In this document: in pieces, positions 4,439 to 11,110 of the stretch | Layout: every line of letters starts with the position of its first letter | Position numbering within the stretch: the first letter of the stretch is position 1 | NCBI GenBank assembly: GCA_040217695.1 | Contig: JBEHWO010000223.1 | Location: forward strand, 1-11,110 | DNA from: CALARM01 sp040217695 | GTDB taxonomy: Bacteria > Vulcanimicrobiota > SpSt-956 > JAKJGF01 | Reading direction: 5' to 3' | DNA length: 11,110 bases | Translations under genes and position numbers: made by a program | The notes under the pieces: generated by a model | Told to the model about the DNA's origin: nothing | The model's input: only the letters and a program-made list of their open reading frames with translations | Database searches by the model: none

Positions 4439-6229
4439 ATGGCAAAAAAACTTTTAATTTCCATTGTCTTAATAAGTATTATCTCTGGCATTGTCATAGC
4501 AGGTTGCGGTGACAGCGGTTCGAACCAGATTGTAGTGCCTGCGACAGGCACTCCGACACAGATAGCCAGTTTTGTAACCATAAAAGGCCAGGCCCTTGAA
4601 GTGAACGGCACACCCATACCGAATGCATTCGTTGTATGTGTAAATCTCGGACTGTCTGCTTCTCTTTCCACCCTGGCAGATCAACTGGGAAATTATATAT
4701 TCAGGAATCTTCCTCCTGGAACTTACAGGATTGAAATATGGAGAACAGAGGGAGAGCATAGTTCTTCTCCCGGAAGTCCCATAGGAGCGGTGAATATTAC
4801 TGTTACAGAAGGCTCTGTTACAGTTAATGTTACAGTGGGAACCATTGACCCCACTCCGACACCGACTTCGACCAATACGCCCGGTGGGCCGACCAATACG
4901 CCGGGAGGGCCGACCAATACGCCGACTTCTACGAATACGCCGGGAGGGCCGACCAATACGCCGACTGCTACTAATACACCGGGAGGGCCGACCAATACGC
5001 CCGTGCCAAGTCCTACGATTACATCTGTTAATCCTTCATCCGGGGCTGTGGGAGATAATGTTGTTATAACAGGTAATTATTTTGTTAATGTTACGTCTGT
5101 GACTTTTAGTTCGTCCGTATCGGCAACTTATACGGTAAATTCTGCGACTCAAATAACTGCTACAGTACCTTCAGGAGCAGTAACAGGTGTAATTACTGTT
5201 ACTACATCAACCGGTTCTGCCACTGTTGGTTTTACTATGAAGTCGTGGCATGATATAAGCAGTAATTTAACTTCCGACCCCAATAATTTGCTTGATGTGA
5301 CTTTTTCAGGTAATGAAGTATGGATTGCCGGCGATAAGCCGGGAGAATTATATCATTCTACAAATGGCGGAACATCTTTTAATGTTGTAGCATTCCCTGC
5401 TCCTGTTTATCGATCTAAATTAACTGCATCTAACGGCGGAACTGAATATGTGACCTCTCTTTTTATGAGAGACCCGAATGACGTATGGGCAGCAACTACT
5501 GCAGATGGCAATGTAGGCAGAGTTCTCAGGTGGAATGGTTCTACTCTATCTGCTGTAGGTAATACTGTAAGTGCTTTAAATTCAATCTGTTTTCCGCCTT
5601 CTGGCAATATCGGATATTGCTGCGGTGGAACGAGCACTACCAGTTATGTAGGGCAGATAAATAGTTCATCTATGACTATAACTCCATTCGCGAGTCCTGT
5701 AGGAGTGATGACAGGACCATCTATAGTTTTCCCTGATTCTTCCGATAAAATCTGGATTTCTTATAATTATGCAAATCCATATGCTACTATAGACTATTAT
5801 GCTAATAGTGTCTGGCAAAGTGCTATCCTTCCAAATATGGGCTATATTGATAAATTATATTTCTTGGATAAATCTAATGGATGGGCAGTTGGATGTGATG
5901 ATTCATCACCTTATAATATGGCATCAATATCTTATTATGGCGGTACCTCTTGGACTACTATATATACATCTACTGATTATACGGTGATGTTAAGGGATAT
6001 ATTCTTTAGAAATACAACTGAAGGATGGTCTGTAGGCCGTGAAACTGTAAGTCCCAGAAAACTTCTTGTCCTTCATACAACTGATGGTGGAAGTAATTGG
6101 ACAAAACAACTTGAAGAGACACCTACAAACCCTATTTTAGTGGAAACTTTTAATGCAGTTTATTTTTCTTCTGACGGTTCAATCGGTTTTGCTGTAGGAA
6201 ATAATAAGAGAGTTTACAAATATTACTAA
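4439..6229 (+). CDS. Modular surface lipoprotein with TIG domain and propeller-like C-terminus
   Basis: A 596-aa exported lipoprotein. A basic N-terminus and hydrophobic stretch (MAKKLLISIVLISIISG) end in the lipobox IAGC, with lipid-acceptor C23. A carboxypeptidase-regulatory-like beta sandwich follows (about 46-135; TPIPNAFVVCV, GNYIFRNLPPGTYRIEI), then a Thr/Pro linker (137-191) of TNTPGGP repeats, an IPT/TIG domain (192-268; TITSVNPSSGAVGDNVVITG), and a region to the C-terminus with recurring blades (STNGGTSF, NDVWAAT, NGWAVGCDD, EGWSVGRE, TTDGGSNWTK, GFAVGNN) like YCF48/BNR-type propellers. AAAGGA (4424-4429) is 9 nt before this ATG; the ATG at 4430 is too close to it. A surface adhesion or scaffold role is inferred; there is no enzymatic motif. 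Confidence 0.85.
   Translation: MAKKLLISIVLISIISGIVIAGCGDSGSNQIVVPATGTPTQIASFVTIKGQALEVNGTPIPNAFVVCVNLGLSASLSTLADQLGNYIFRNLPPGTYRIEIWRTEGEHSSSPGSPIGAVNITVTEGSVTVNVTVGTIDPTPTPTSTNTPGGPTNTPGGPTNTPTSTNTPGGPTNTPTATNTPGGPTNTPVPSPTITSVNPSSGAVGDNVVITGNYFVNVTSVTFSSSVSATYTVNSATQITATVPSGAVTGVITVTTSTGSATVGFTMKSWHDISSNLTSDPNNLLDVTFSGNEVWIAGDKPGELYHSTNGGTSFNVVAFPAPVYRSKLTASNGGTEYVTSLFMRDPNDVWAATTADGNVGRVLRWNGSTLSAVGNTVSALNSICFPPSGNIGYCCGGTSTTSYVGQINSSSMTITPFASPVGVMTGPSIVFPDSSDKIWISYNYANPYATIDYYANSVWQSAILPNMGYIDKLYFLDKSNGWAVGCDDSSPYNMASISYYGGTSWTTIYTSTDYTVMLRDIFFRNTTEGWSVGRETVSPRKLLVLHTTDGGSNWTKQLEETPTNPILVETFNAVYFSSDGSIGFAVGNNKRVYKYY
4858..5004 (+). repeat. Tandem repeat region encoding the TNTPGGP linker
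   Basis: Four near-identical blocks of GGGAGGGCCGACCAATACGC type (the first with a variant ending) encode TNTPGGPTNTP, interrupted by TSTNTP and TATNTP units. The DNA is much more GC-rich than the surroundings and nearly identical between units, so linker length could change by slippage or unequal recombination in whole 21-bp, in-frame steps. Confidence 0.8.
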
Positions 6230-6241
6230 GTTATGCACAAT

Positions 6242-6275
6242 AAAGAAAAGCCCTTAGGTGGGCTTTTCTTTTATC
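6242..6275. terminator. Strong bidirectional intrinsic terminator
   Basis: AAAGAAAAGCCC (6242-6253) and GGGCTTTTCTTT (6260-6271) form a perfect 12-bp stem with loop TTAGGT and end in a T-rich run. It lies 13 bp after the lipoprotein stop. The A-rich left arm supplies a U-tract for the opposite strand, so it can also end transcription of the convergent pilus gene, whose stop is 55 bp away. Confidence 0.92.
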
Positions 6276-6325
6276 TATATAAAATATGATTGTATAAATG
6301 GTTGCTTCCTTGAATTGTAAATTAA

Positions 6326-8209
6326 TTACAACTCACACCATGAAAGCACATCAGTCAGTATACGATAAAAAGGTTTATTCCCTACCATATATTCCATATT
6401 AGCCACTACATTTGCTCCTCTACTGGTATAGATAGAACTACTGGCAAAGGGAGAAATCTTTGTTCCTGTTCCTTTAACAGTAACAACTGCTCCTATTACA
6501 TTTATAGGCCCATCAACAGTGATGTCTCCGTAGGAATAAATAATTCCCTGGAAGAAGGACTGATTTGGGTCATTAAAAAGTGAAGGGTTTTTTATGAAAG
6601 CTGACCAGTTGTTTGATTTCTTATAGAATAAATCTCCCGGGTTAGAATCTTTCATATAAGTATCTGAATCAGGATCATTAAACCAGGCAACTACTTCAGG
6701 ATCTACTATGGCAGGATTTCTTAATTTAGATTTATTGGCGTTCCACCAGGTTTCTATTCCTCCTGTTCCTATAGTTACTGGTGATATGTTCTCCGCTCCT
6801 GTATCTTTCAAAGCTTTTATTGTAGCTTTTACATTCAGAGGTTGATTGAAAAGCCATTCATTACCGGGGGGTATGCTGTTTCCTATATAGACATTCCCTT
6901 CAGAAAATAGCATTGCTCCTTTTGCGTCGCCACGGCTGATAGAAATTACCTGTCCTTTTACTTCCAGGCTATTTCCCTGGTCGACTCCTCCGCCGCTTCT
7001 ATATCCTGCCGTTATAACACTGCCTCCATATGTTATATTTTTGCCACTTACCAGGTTCCCCTTTACTTCCAGAGTTCCATTAACAAATAATTTTTTCCCG
7101 TCTACCAGTTTTAGATTCCCATAAACTACCAGGTTTCCATTTACTATAGTATCGGTATTTACAATTAATGTCGGAAAATTTCCGGTTGAAGCTGATTTAT
7201 TTCCTGCCACATATCTTTTATTTGATGGAATTGCCGGAGTTGGCAGACATGTTTCTTCAGGCCTGTATGATACTTGATTGGCATCTGAAGTATCCAGATA
7301 TTCTGCACTATTGGCATCTAATACACCCAGAGGTTGTGTAGTATTTAGATTTGGGGTGCCTGATACGATCGGTACAGAATTGCAGTCTGCAATATCGACA
7401 ATATCTGCTATATCCCACTCCTGAATATCGACAGGTGCGGCAGATGAGACTTTATTTTTATCCGGTATTGACGGAGCGGTAACAGTATTTACTGCCCTCA
7501 GATTGCTTCCGTTAAAGAATTTGAAACTGTTAGCATCACCATAATAAGTCAGGTTATTATTGGCCTGTATTGAACCTGCTACAGGTTCTGCTGACGTTAT
7601 ATCATTAATTCCGTTCAATATAAGTTTTGTGTTCGGATCTATTACTATATTGCCTTCATTAGATGTAAAATCGGCATCCTTATCACAGCACATACCCATA
7701 GCTACTCCCGTATTATTCCTTACTACGGCTCTTATAACCCTCTTGTATCCCCTGTAAGTGCCTTCTCCTATGATTACAATCGTATTACCCGGCACATTTG
7801 GGTCACATACGTAAGGGGCAAAATTTGCTGTTGTTGGATTTGGATTTGACAGATTTTCTGCGTACATATACTTGCATGAAGCCTGACTCATATCAAGAGA
7901 AGGATTGTCTATTGTCACATTGTAAGGCCCGTGTACGGGAACAGACGACAGGGGCGTAGGTGTCGGCCCCGGCGGATATGGTGTAATAATCGATGCGGAC
8001 ATATGGTTGAAATCATACATGTTGTAATTAATAGCCGAAGTGGCAAGATTGAGAGCTTCAAATCTTGCTCTTACATTTCCCGTAGTTCTCAGATTGCCTG
8101 TGCTCAGAGACACAATGGCAAGAGAGAGTATGAGCAGTATTATTAATATTGACAATACCATAACAAGGGCTATGCCCTTATTCTCATAGAGTGAAATATT
8201 TTTTTTCAT
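6326..8209 (-). CDS. PilX-like pilus-associated protein with beta-solenoid segments
   Basis: A 627-aa protein anchored by a pilin-type N-terminal helix (MKKNISLYENKGIALVMVLS and on, membrane span 13-36). This PilX_N-like start has Gly12 at a possible prepilin peptidase site and no Glu at +5. Short Gly/Asn/Val strands at about 345-425 (VNGNLVVYGNLKLVDG, VNGTLEVKGNLVSGKN) and 555-585 (GIIYSYGDITVDGPINVIGAVVTVKG) look like beta-solenoid rungs. A Pro/Thr stretch (PYPPGPTPTPL) links helix and head. Cys residues at 112, 135, 174 and 175 and others could form disulfides. A perfect AAGGAG (8218-8223) is 8 nt before the ATG. No other pilin genes are adjacent. A pilus-tip or adhesion role is inferred from PilX relatives. 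Confidence 0.82.
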   Translation of the reverse strand: MKKNISLYENKGIALVMVLSILIILLILSLAIVSLSTGNLRTTGNVRARFEALNLATSAINYNMYDFNHMSASIITPYPPGPTPTPLSSVPVHGPYNVTIDNPSLDMSQASCKYMYAENLSNPNPTTANFAPYVCDPNVPGNTIVIIGEGTYRGYKRVIRAVVRNNTGVAMGMCCDKDADFTSNEGNIVIDPNTKLILNGINDITSAEPVAGSIQANNNLTYYGDANSFKFFNGSNLRAVNTVTAPSIPDKNKVSSAAPVDIQEWDIADIVDIADCNSVPIVSGTPNLNTTQPLGVLDANSAEYLDTSDANQVSYRPEETCLPTPAIPSNKRYVAGNKSASTGNFPTLIVNTDTIVNGNLVVYGNLKLVDGKKLFVNGTLEVKGNLVSGKNITYGGSVITAGYRSGGGVDQGNSLEVKGQVISISRGDAKGAMLFSEGNVYIGNSIPPGNEWLFNQPLNVKATIKALKDTGAENISPVTIGTGGIETWWNANKSKLRNPAIVDPEVVAWFNDPDSDTYMKDSNPGDLFYKKSNNWSAFIKNPSLFNDPNQSFFQGIIYSYGDITVDGPINVIGAVVTVKGTGTKISPFASSSIYTSRGANVVANMEYMVGNKPFYRILTDVLSWCEL

Positions 8210-8226
8210 AAATTTGACTCCTTAAT

Positions 8227-8268
8227 TGTCTGAACCGGGATGCGCAGGATGAAAGGATTAACAGGATT
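8227..8268 (-). repeat. 42-bp dispersed repeat, copy C (inverted)
   Basis: On the minus strand this matches copy A at 38 of 42 positions and has exactly the same length. It begins only 3 bp upstream of the AAGGAG of the PilX-like gene, so it would lie in that gene's mRNA leader, next to the ribosome site. A weak partial echo (TGTCTGAAGCGGAG) is seen at about 8663-8676. Confidence 0.85.
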
Positions 8269-8729
8269 GCTTTCCTGGAGTTGTGTCACTTTTCCCTTTC
8301 TCCTGATAATTCCGGGTGAATTATTTATTTTATAACCGTATATAAAAGGTTAGTGTAAATTGATTTTAAAATTTCATAACTTGACCTCTTTTTCGTACTT
8401 ATATAATATCATATTTTAATATTTTATAAAAGATATTTGTTTTTTTATTTTTAATTTATTTTTGATGTATATGGAAATTTCCTGTGGTGTGGGCAGTGCC
8501 GGTAAATGAATTTTTTTACAGGAAAATTACTCCTTTATGAAATGGAGTTGTAAATGAATATGGTAACAAGAGCTGAATTCGCGAGGTAAATTTTCAATTT
8601 TTATGAGTTAAGGAAACGCATGTAATATTATATTCTGGATTGATAGGAAAAATCCTTTAAATTGTCTGAAGCGGAGTTTTTTGATTAAATGACTTTTTCG
8701 ATAGTTCGTATGGTATGATGTAGTTGAAT
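8269..8729. other. AT-rich spacer without a recognisable gene
   Basis: About 460 bp between brnA and the pilus gene, very A/T-rich, with no credible coding frame. It holds an 8-bp inverted repeat (TTTCCTGT 8478-8485 / ACAGGAAA 8518-8525) and an 11-codon frame (MNMVTRAEFAR, 8554-8589) with GGAG 6 nt upstream. I regard the latter as chance or a remnant. The promoter of the pilus gene should lie here, but no clear match stands out. No terminator is visible after brnA. Confidence 0.5.
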
Positions 8730-9002
8730 TTATTTGGAAATCCTTTTACTTGTAATTTCTTCCTTAAGTTTCTCCGTTATCCACATTCTCACTAAAGTAA
8801 GGTAACCAATACCCTTCCCTGTTGCTATTTTTTTTAATATTTCTATCTGCTGGGAGTCCAATCTCAATGATACCAGTTTTTTAGTGGGCTTTGCAAATTT
8901 TACATTTTCAGCTAATGTTAAATCTTCATTAAATTCATCAAGGGAATGGTTGTCCCAGAACTTAACTTCTTCTTCTTCAGTATTAAATTTTGGTATTTTC
9001 AT
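8730..9002 (-). CDS. brnA: BrnA-like CopG-type antitoxin
   Basis: A 90-aa antitoxin paired with BrnT. The N-terminus MKIPKFNTEEEEVKFWDNHS is typical of the CopG-antitoxin family found beside BrnT-type toxins. A ribbon-helix-helix segment (about 42-80; KLVSLRLDSQQIEILKKIA then GYLTLVRMWITEKL) should dimerise and bind DNA. The gene begins 3 bp after the brnT stop, with GGTG (9008-9011) as a modest ribosome site, and the order toxin then antitoxin is the normal brnTA arrangement. It probably represses the consensus promoter at 9286-9314. The family call is secure; the exact operator is not visible. Confidence 0.88.
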   Translation of the reverse strand: MKIPKFNTEEEEVKFWDNHSLDEFNEDLTLAENVKFAKPTKKLVSLRLDSQQIEILKKIATGKGIGYLTLVRMWITEKLKEEITSKRISK

Positions 9003-9005
9003 ATT

Positions 9006-9278
9006 TCACCGGCTTTCAAATCTTTTTCTTTCAGAACCAGTCATATCTCTGGCAGTAATTGGTCTTATTTTTCCTTTCCCCAGATATTCACTTACGACAA
9101 AAATATATTGTCCGGAAAAAGTCTGACCCAATATATAATAACGATTATTTCTCCCTCTTTCTATTCTCGGGATTATATCATCATTAAAGCAAACTTCTTC
9201 TACTTCTTCAGGAGTAATATTGTGTCTTGATATGTGATTTATATTAAATTCATCCCACTGTAAATTTTCTATAATCAT
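9006..9278 (-). CDS. brnT: BrnT-family toxin (DUF497), probable RNase
   Basis: A 90-aa toxin of the BrnT family, which has a RelE-like fold and cleaves RNA until bound by BrnA. Diagnostic segments are IENLQWDEFNINHISRHNITPEEVEEVC, RYYILGQTFSGQYIFVV, and the C-terminal IRPITARDMTGSERKRF. A longer frame starts 12 codons upstream, but its extra residues (TSFVFHFIIIV) are unlike the family and fall in the promoter, so ATG 9278 is chosen. No ribosome site precedes it. The promoter's -10 ends 7 nt from the ATG, predicting a leaderless transcript. No truncation is seen. Confidence 0.92.
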   Translation of the reverse strand: MIIENLQWDEFNINHISRHNITPEEVEEVCFNDDIIPRIERGRNNRYYILGQTFSGQYIFVVSEYLGKGKIRPITARDMTGSERKRFESR

Positions 9279-9285
9279 TACTATT

Positions 9286-9314
9286 ATTATAAAATGAAAT
9301 ACAAAAGATGTCAA
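9286..9314 (-). promoter_or_regulatory. Perfect consensus sigma70 promoter of brnTA
   Basis: On the minus strand TTGACA (9314-9309), 17 bp, TATAAT (9291-9286): both hexamers and the spacing match consensus exactly. The predicted start is at about 9278-9280, at or next to the brnT ATG. A promoter this strong for a toxin implies tight repression by BrnA, but no clear palindrome is visible. The short spacer to the next gene (9315-9377) shows nothing else. Confidence 0.85.
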
Positions 9315-9377
9315 CGAAGGATAGTTGAATGTTACAGCTTAAAAATTATGTCAATTTTGATATAGTATTTAAATTTT

Positions 9378-9764
9378 TTATGGCTCTACAATTTTTCCAC
9401 CGACAGTTCCAGTAAGCTCATATTCCAAAACATATTCAATAGTTTTACGGTGCCATGGTTCCAGGGTTTTCATTATACTGGAGTGTATGCCTGTCTCTGG
9501 ATCGAAGCCCCCCCCTGAAGTAATATTCAACTCCTCATTAAATAGAGCTTCAAGAAGGCTTTTGTCTAATTTATCCAGTATCTTACTATTTTTACTATAG
9601 TTAATATTATTGACATTTCTAACATCCCAGATTTCATCACAGGTATTAAAAAACCTGATCTCTCCTGGAGTTCCATCTCCAATACATTTAACCTCACCTA
9701 CAATACGTCCTATAGAACGCGTATCATCTTCATTTATTACACTTTCATATAAATGTATTAACAT
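9378..9764 (-). CDS. Unrecognised 128-aa protein, predicted immunity protein for the upstream toxin
   Basis: Not assigned to a known family. It is a soluble protein without a signal peptide or membrane span, starting MLIHLYESVINEDDTRSIGRIVGEVKC, with FFNTCDEIWDVRNVNNINY and, near the end, MKTLEPWHRKTIEYVLEYELTG. Two Met codons compete. The frame opens at 9782, but AAGGAG (9774-9779) lies inside that extension, exactly 9 nt before the ATG at 9764, so 9764 is the start. The gene follows the toxin gene's stop by 37 bp on the same strand, the standard position for the immunity gene of a polymorphic toxin, and its size and acidity fit. The immunity role is inferred from position only. Confidence 0.7.
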   Translation of the reverse strand: MLIHLYESVINEDDTRSIGRIVGEVKCIGDGTPGEIRFFNTCDEIWDVRNVNNINYSKNSKILDKLDKSLLEALFNEELNITSGGGFDPETGIHSSIMKTLEPWHRKTIEYVLEYELTGTVGGKIVEP

Positions 9765-9801
9765 TAATAATATCTCCTTCATAAAATTTATTGATTGATT
9801 T

Positions 9802-11110
9802 TTACCATAATATTTTGTCTCCTATAGTTAAATAATTATCAATTATAAACTCATACTGTTTCCAATATCTATCTTTTGAAAGTTTATCTAAAAATTTTTC
9901 CCCATCAAAAGAACCAAATTTCTTTTCAAAATCACGTTTTTTTATCATAAGCTTTTTTAAAGTTTCTGCTGCCGTTTCTTTAGGGCTATTACAATCTCTT
10001 GCATAATCGGTAATATTATGTGCTGTCGGGTCATTAATCGGGTCATTAAAAGGAGAATCAGACATTTCAGAACGGAATTTACCATCAGTGCCAAGATCAT
10101 AATCTGCCTGATGAAAAAATTCATGATTGATCTCATCGAATTGTCCTTCCAGGTTCTTTGTCTTTAAATTTGTCTCATTCAGAGCAATCTTCCCATTGGA
10201 AGGATCAGAAAGTCCATAGGCATCTATCCTTACATTTTTCGATGTAACCTTATCAATATAAACTTCCTTTAAATTCTTTATATTTCCTTTTATGCCCTCC
10301 GGCATCTGTTTCATTGCCTTATCAATCAGTTCTTTACTTTCTTCAGACCCGCAGAATTCAAAATCCTTTGATAATCCACTTATTTTTTTAGAATGAAAAT
10401 TATTTTTTGCATTATTACAGATTTCATTAAAAGCTTCTTCATTACCGGCTTTCTGTCCATACAACCAGTCGTTAAATTTATTGTTTATCTTATCAATAAA
10501 TCCTTCAGGTCTTTTACTTGATAATATTTCTTCTCCATATTCCAGTATTTCCGTTTTTTCTGCTGTATCTTTTAAACCTGTTTTTCCGCCCTTAATCAGA
10601 TCTTCCGCTTTACTCTTAATTCCCTTACCGGCATCAATGAGAGCTTCCTCTACAGGCTTCCCTGCCCACTCGAGTATTTCTTCCGCATCGGAACCTGTGG
10701 CAAATTTCAAAGCTTTATTTGCCGCATCTCCTCCATAGGAAAGTGCTTCTGTTACGGCTTTCTTCCCGCTGACCGTCGAAGTTTTTACAATTTCATATAC
10801 TTCCGGCGCAGCTGCTTTTAACAGGGTATCTCCCTTGCCGAATAGTTTCTTTGCTCCGGGACCGGCTATTTTTAAAGCTTTTGTTCCTGCACTGCCTGCC
10901 CATTCCAGGGCTTTCCCTGATTCAAGAGCGGCAGAAACAAATATTCTAACTCCTGCTTCCCCCGTATCAAGTGCTGCTTTTTTATAATTACCCTGCTTGA
11001 AATCATTCCCTGCATCTACAAGTTTTCCCGCTCCTCCCAGGGTTATATCTACCGTATCTACAATATTCTGTGTCGCATCGGCACTTTCAAGATTTGCTTT
11101 ATTTATCTCT
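9802..11110 (-). CDS. C-terminal part of a large polymorphic-type toxin with an HExxH metallopeptidase-like domain (5' end outside window)
   Basis: The frame is open to the window edge; 435 residues are visible and the start is missing. An internal TTG at 10710 is not a credible start because coding of the same character continues upstream. Visible residues 1-205 are Ala/Gly/Lys-rich helices with loosely repeated motifs (ALEWAGSAGTKAL, ILEWAGKPVEEAL, DAANKALKFA), like the stalk before a toxin tip. The last 230 residues form a distinct domain with INHEFFHQADYDLGTDG, an HExxH zinc motif (10125-10111; H329, E330, H333 of the visible part). About 45 residues later SPKETAAETL offers E378 or E382 as third ligand. 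The protein ends TIGDKILW. Variable C-terminal toxin plus adjacent small gene is the polymorphic toxin pattern. Secretion route and substrate are unknown. Confidence 0.75.
   Translation of the reverse strand, partial: EINKANLESADATQNIVDTVDITLGGAGKLVDAGNDFKQGNYKKAALDTGEAGVRIFVSAALESGKALEWAGSAGTKALKIAGPGAKKLFGKGDTLLKAAAPEVYEIVKTSTVSGKKAVTEALSYGGDAANKALKFATGSDAEEILEWAGKPVEEALIDAGKGIKSKAEDLIKGGKTGLKDTAEKTEILEYGEEILSSKRPEGFIDKINNKFNDWLYGQKAGNEEAFNEICNNAKNNFHSKKISGLSKDFEFCGSEESKELIDKAMKQMPEGIKGNIKNLKEVYIDKVTSKNVRIDAYGLSDPSNGKIALNETNLKTKNLEGQFDEINHEFFHQADYDLGTDGKFRSEMSDSPFNDPINDPTAHNITDYARDCNSPKETAAETLKKLMIKKRDFEKKFGSFDGEKFLDKLSKDRYWKQYEFIIDNYLTIGDKILW

Noticed and set aside
4723..5069. Arg/Pro- and Val/Gly-rich frames across the repeat region, on both strands
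   Set aside because: They are alternative readings of the TNTPGGP tandem repeats; the lipoprotein frame has the signal peptide, ribosome site and domains.
8478..8525. Inverted repeat TTTCCTGT / ACAGGAAA
   Set aside because: Eight pairs across 32 nt in AT-rich DNA, with no T-run or neighbouring promoter to give it a role.
8554..8589. Eleven-residue frame MNMVTRAEFAR with GGAG 6 nt upstream
   Set aside because: Too short to support, no downstream gene on the same strand that it could lead, and the surrounding spacer is AT-rich where such matches arise by chance.
9279..9314. Longer BrnT start at 9314
   Set aside because: The extra 12 residues are unlike the family and are encoded by the promoter itself.
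9802..10710. Toxin as a complete 302-aa protein starting at a TTG
   Set aside because: The frame stays open to the edge of the window with the same Ala/Gly/Lys-rich coding, and no ribosome site precedes the TTG.

Overview
The window is low-GC bacterial DNA from an organism I cannot name. It carries a lipobox lipoprotein, a type IV pilus-associated protein and a polymorphic-type toxin, which fits an environmental, probably diderm, uncultivated lineage. Intergenic spacers are AT-rich. Three near-identical 42-bp repeats of a dispersed intergenic type are present. There are no rRNA, tRNA or CRISPR features.

Positions 1-3376 (mostly + strand) hold a Phd/VapC toxin-antitoxin (TA) pair with a promoter and operator-like palindrome. 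Next comes a small antitoxin-type gene split by a 1418-bp IS200/IS605-type insertion that carries only tnpB. The ends of this element can be read to the base: a TTAC target, hairpins at both ends and matching guide tetranucleotides. Removing it rejoins the host gene in frame. A tight DUF4160, DUF2442 and 73-aa operon follows.

Positions 3377-4079 (- strand) are a second PIN-domain toxin with a 60-aa downstream partner. This pair is bracketed by two direct copies of the 42-bp repeat. Positions 4321-8268 hold two large convergent surface genes: a lipoprotein (carboxypeptidase-regulatory-like fold, TNTPGGP linker, IPT/TIG domain, propeller-like C-terminus) and a PilX-like pilus protein with beta-solenoid character. 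A strong bidirectional terminator lies between them.

Positions 8730-9314 (- strand) are a BrnT/BrnA pair behind a perfect consensus promoter that predicts a leaderless mRNA. Positions 9378-11110 (- strand) are the 3' part of a large Ala/Gly-rich protein ending in an HExxH metallopeptidase-like domain, followed 37 bp later by a 128-aa gene in the position of an immunity gene.

The window is therefore a cluster of genetic-conflict modules (four complete or nearly complete TA-type units, one broken antitoxin, a probable effector/immunity pair and a TnpB element) around two cell-surface genes. The best leads for something new are the HExxH effector with its unrecognised partner, the PIN toxin with its unrecognised 60-aa partner, and the TnpB element whose guide should match the healed antitoxin gene.
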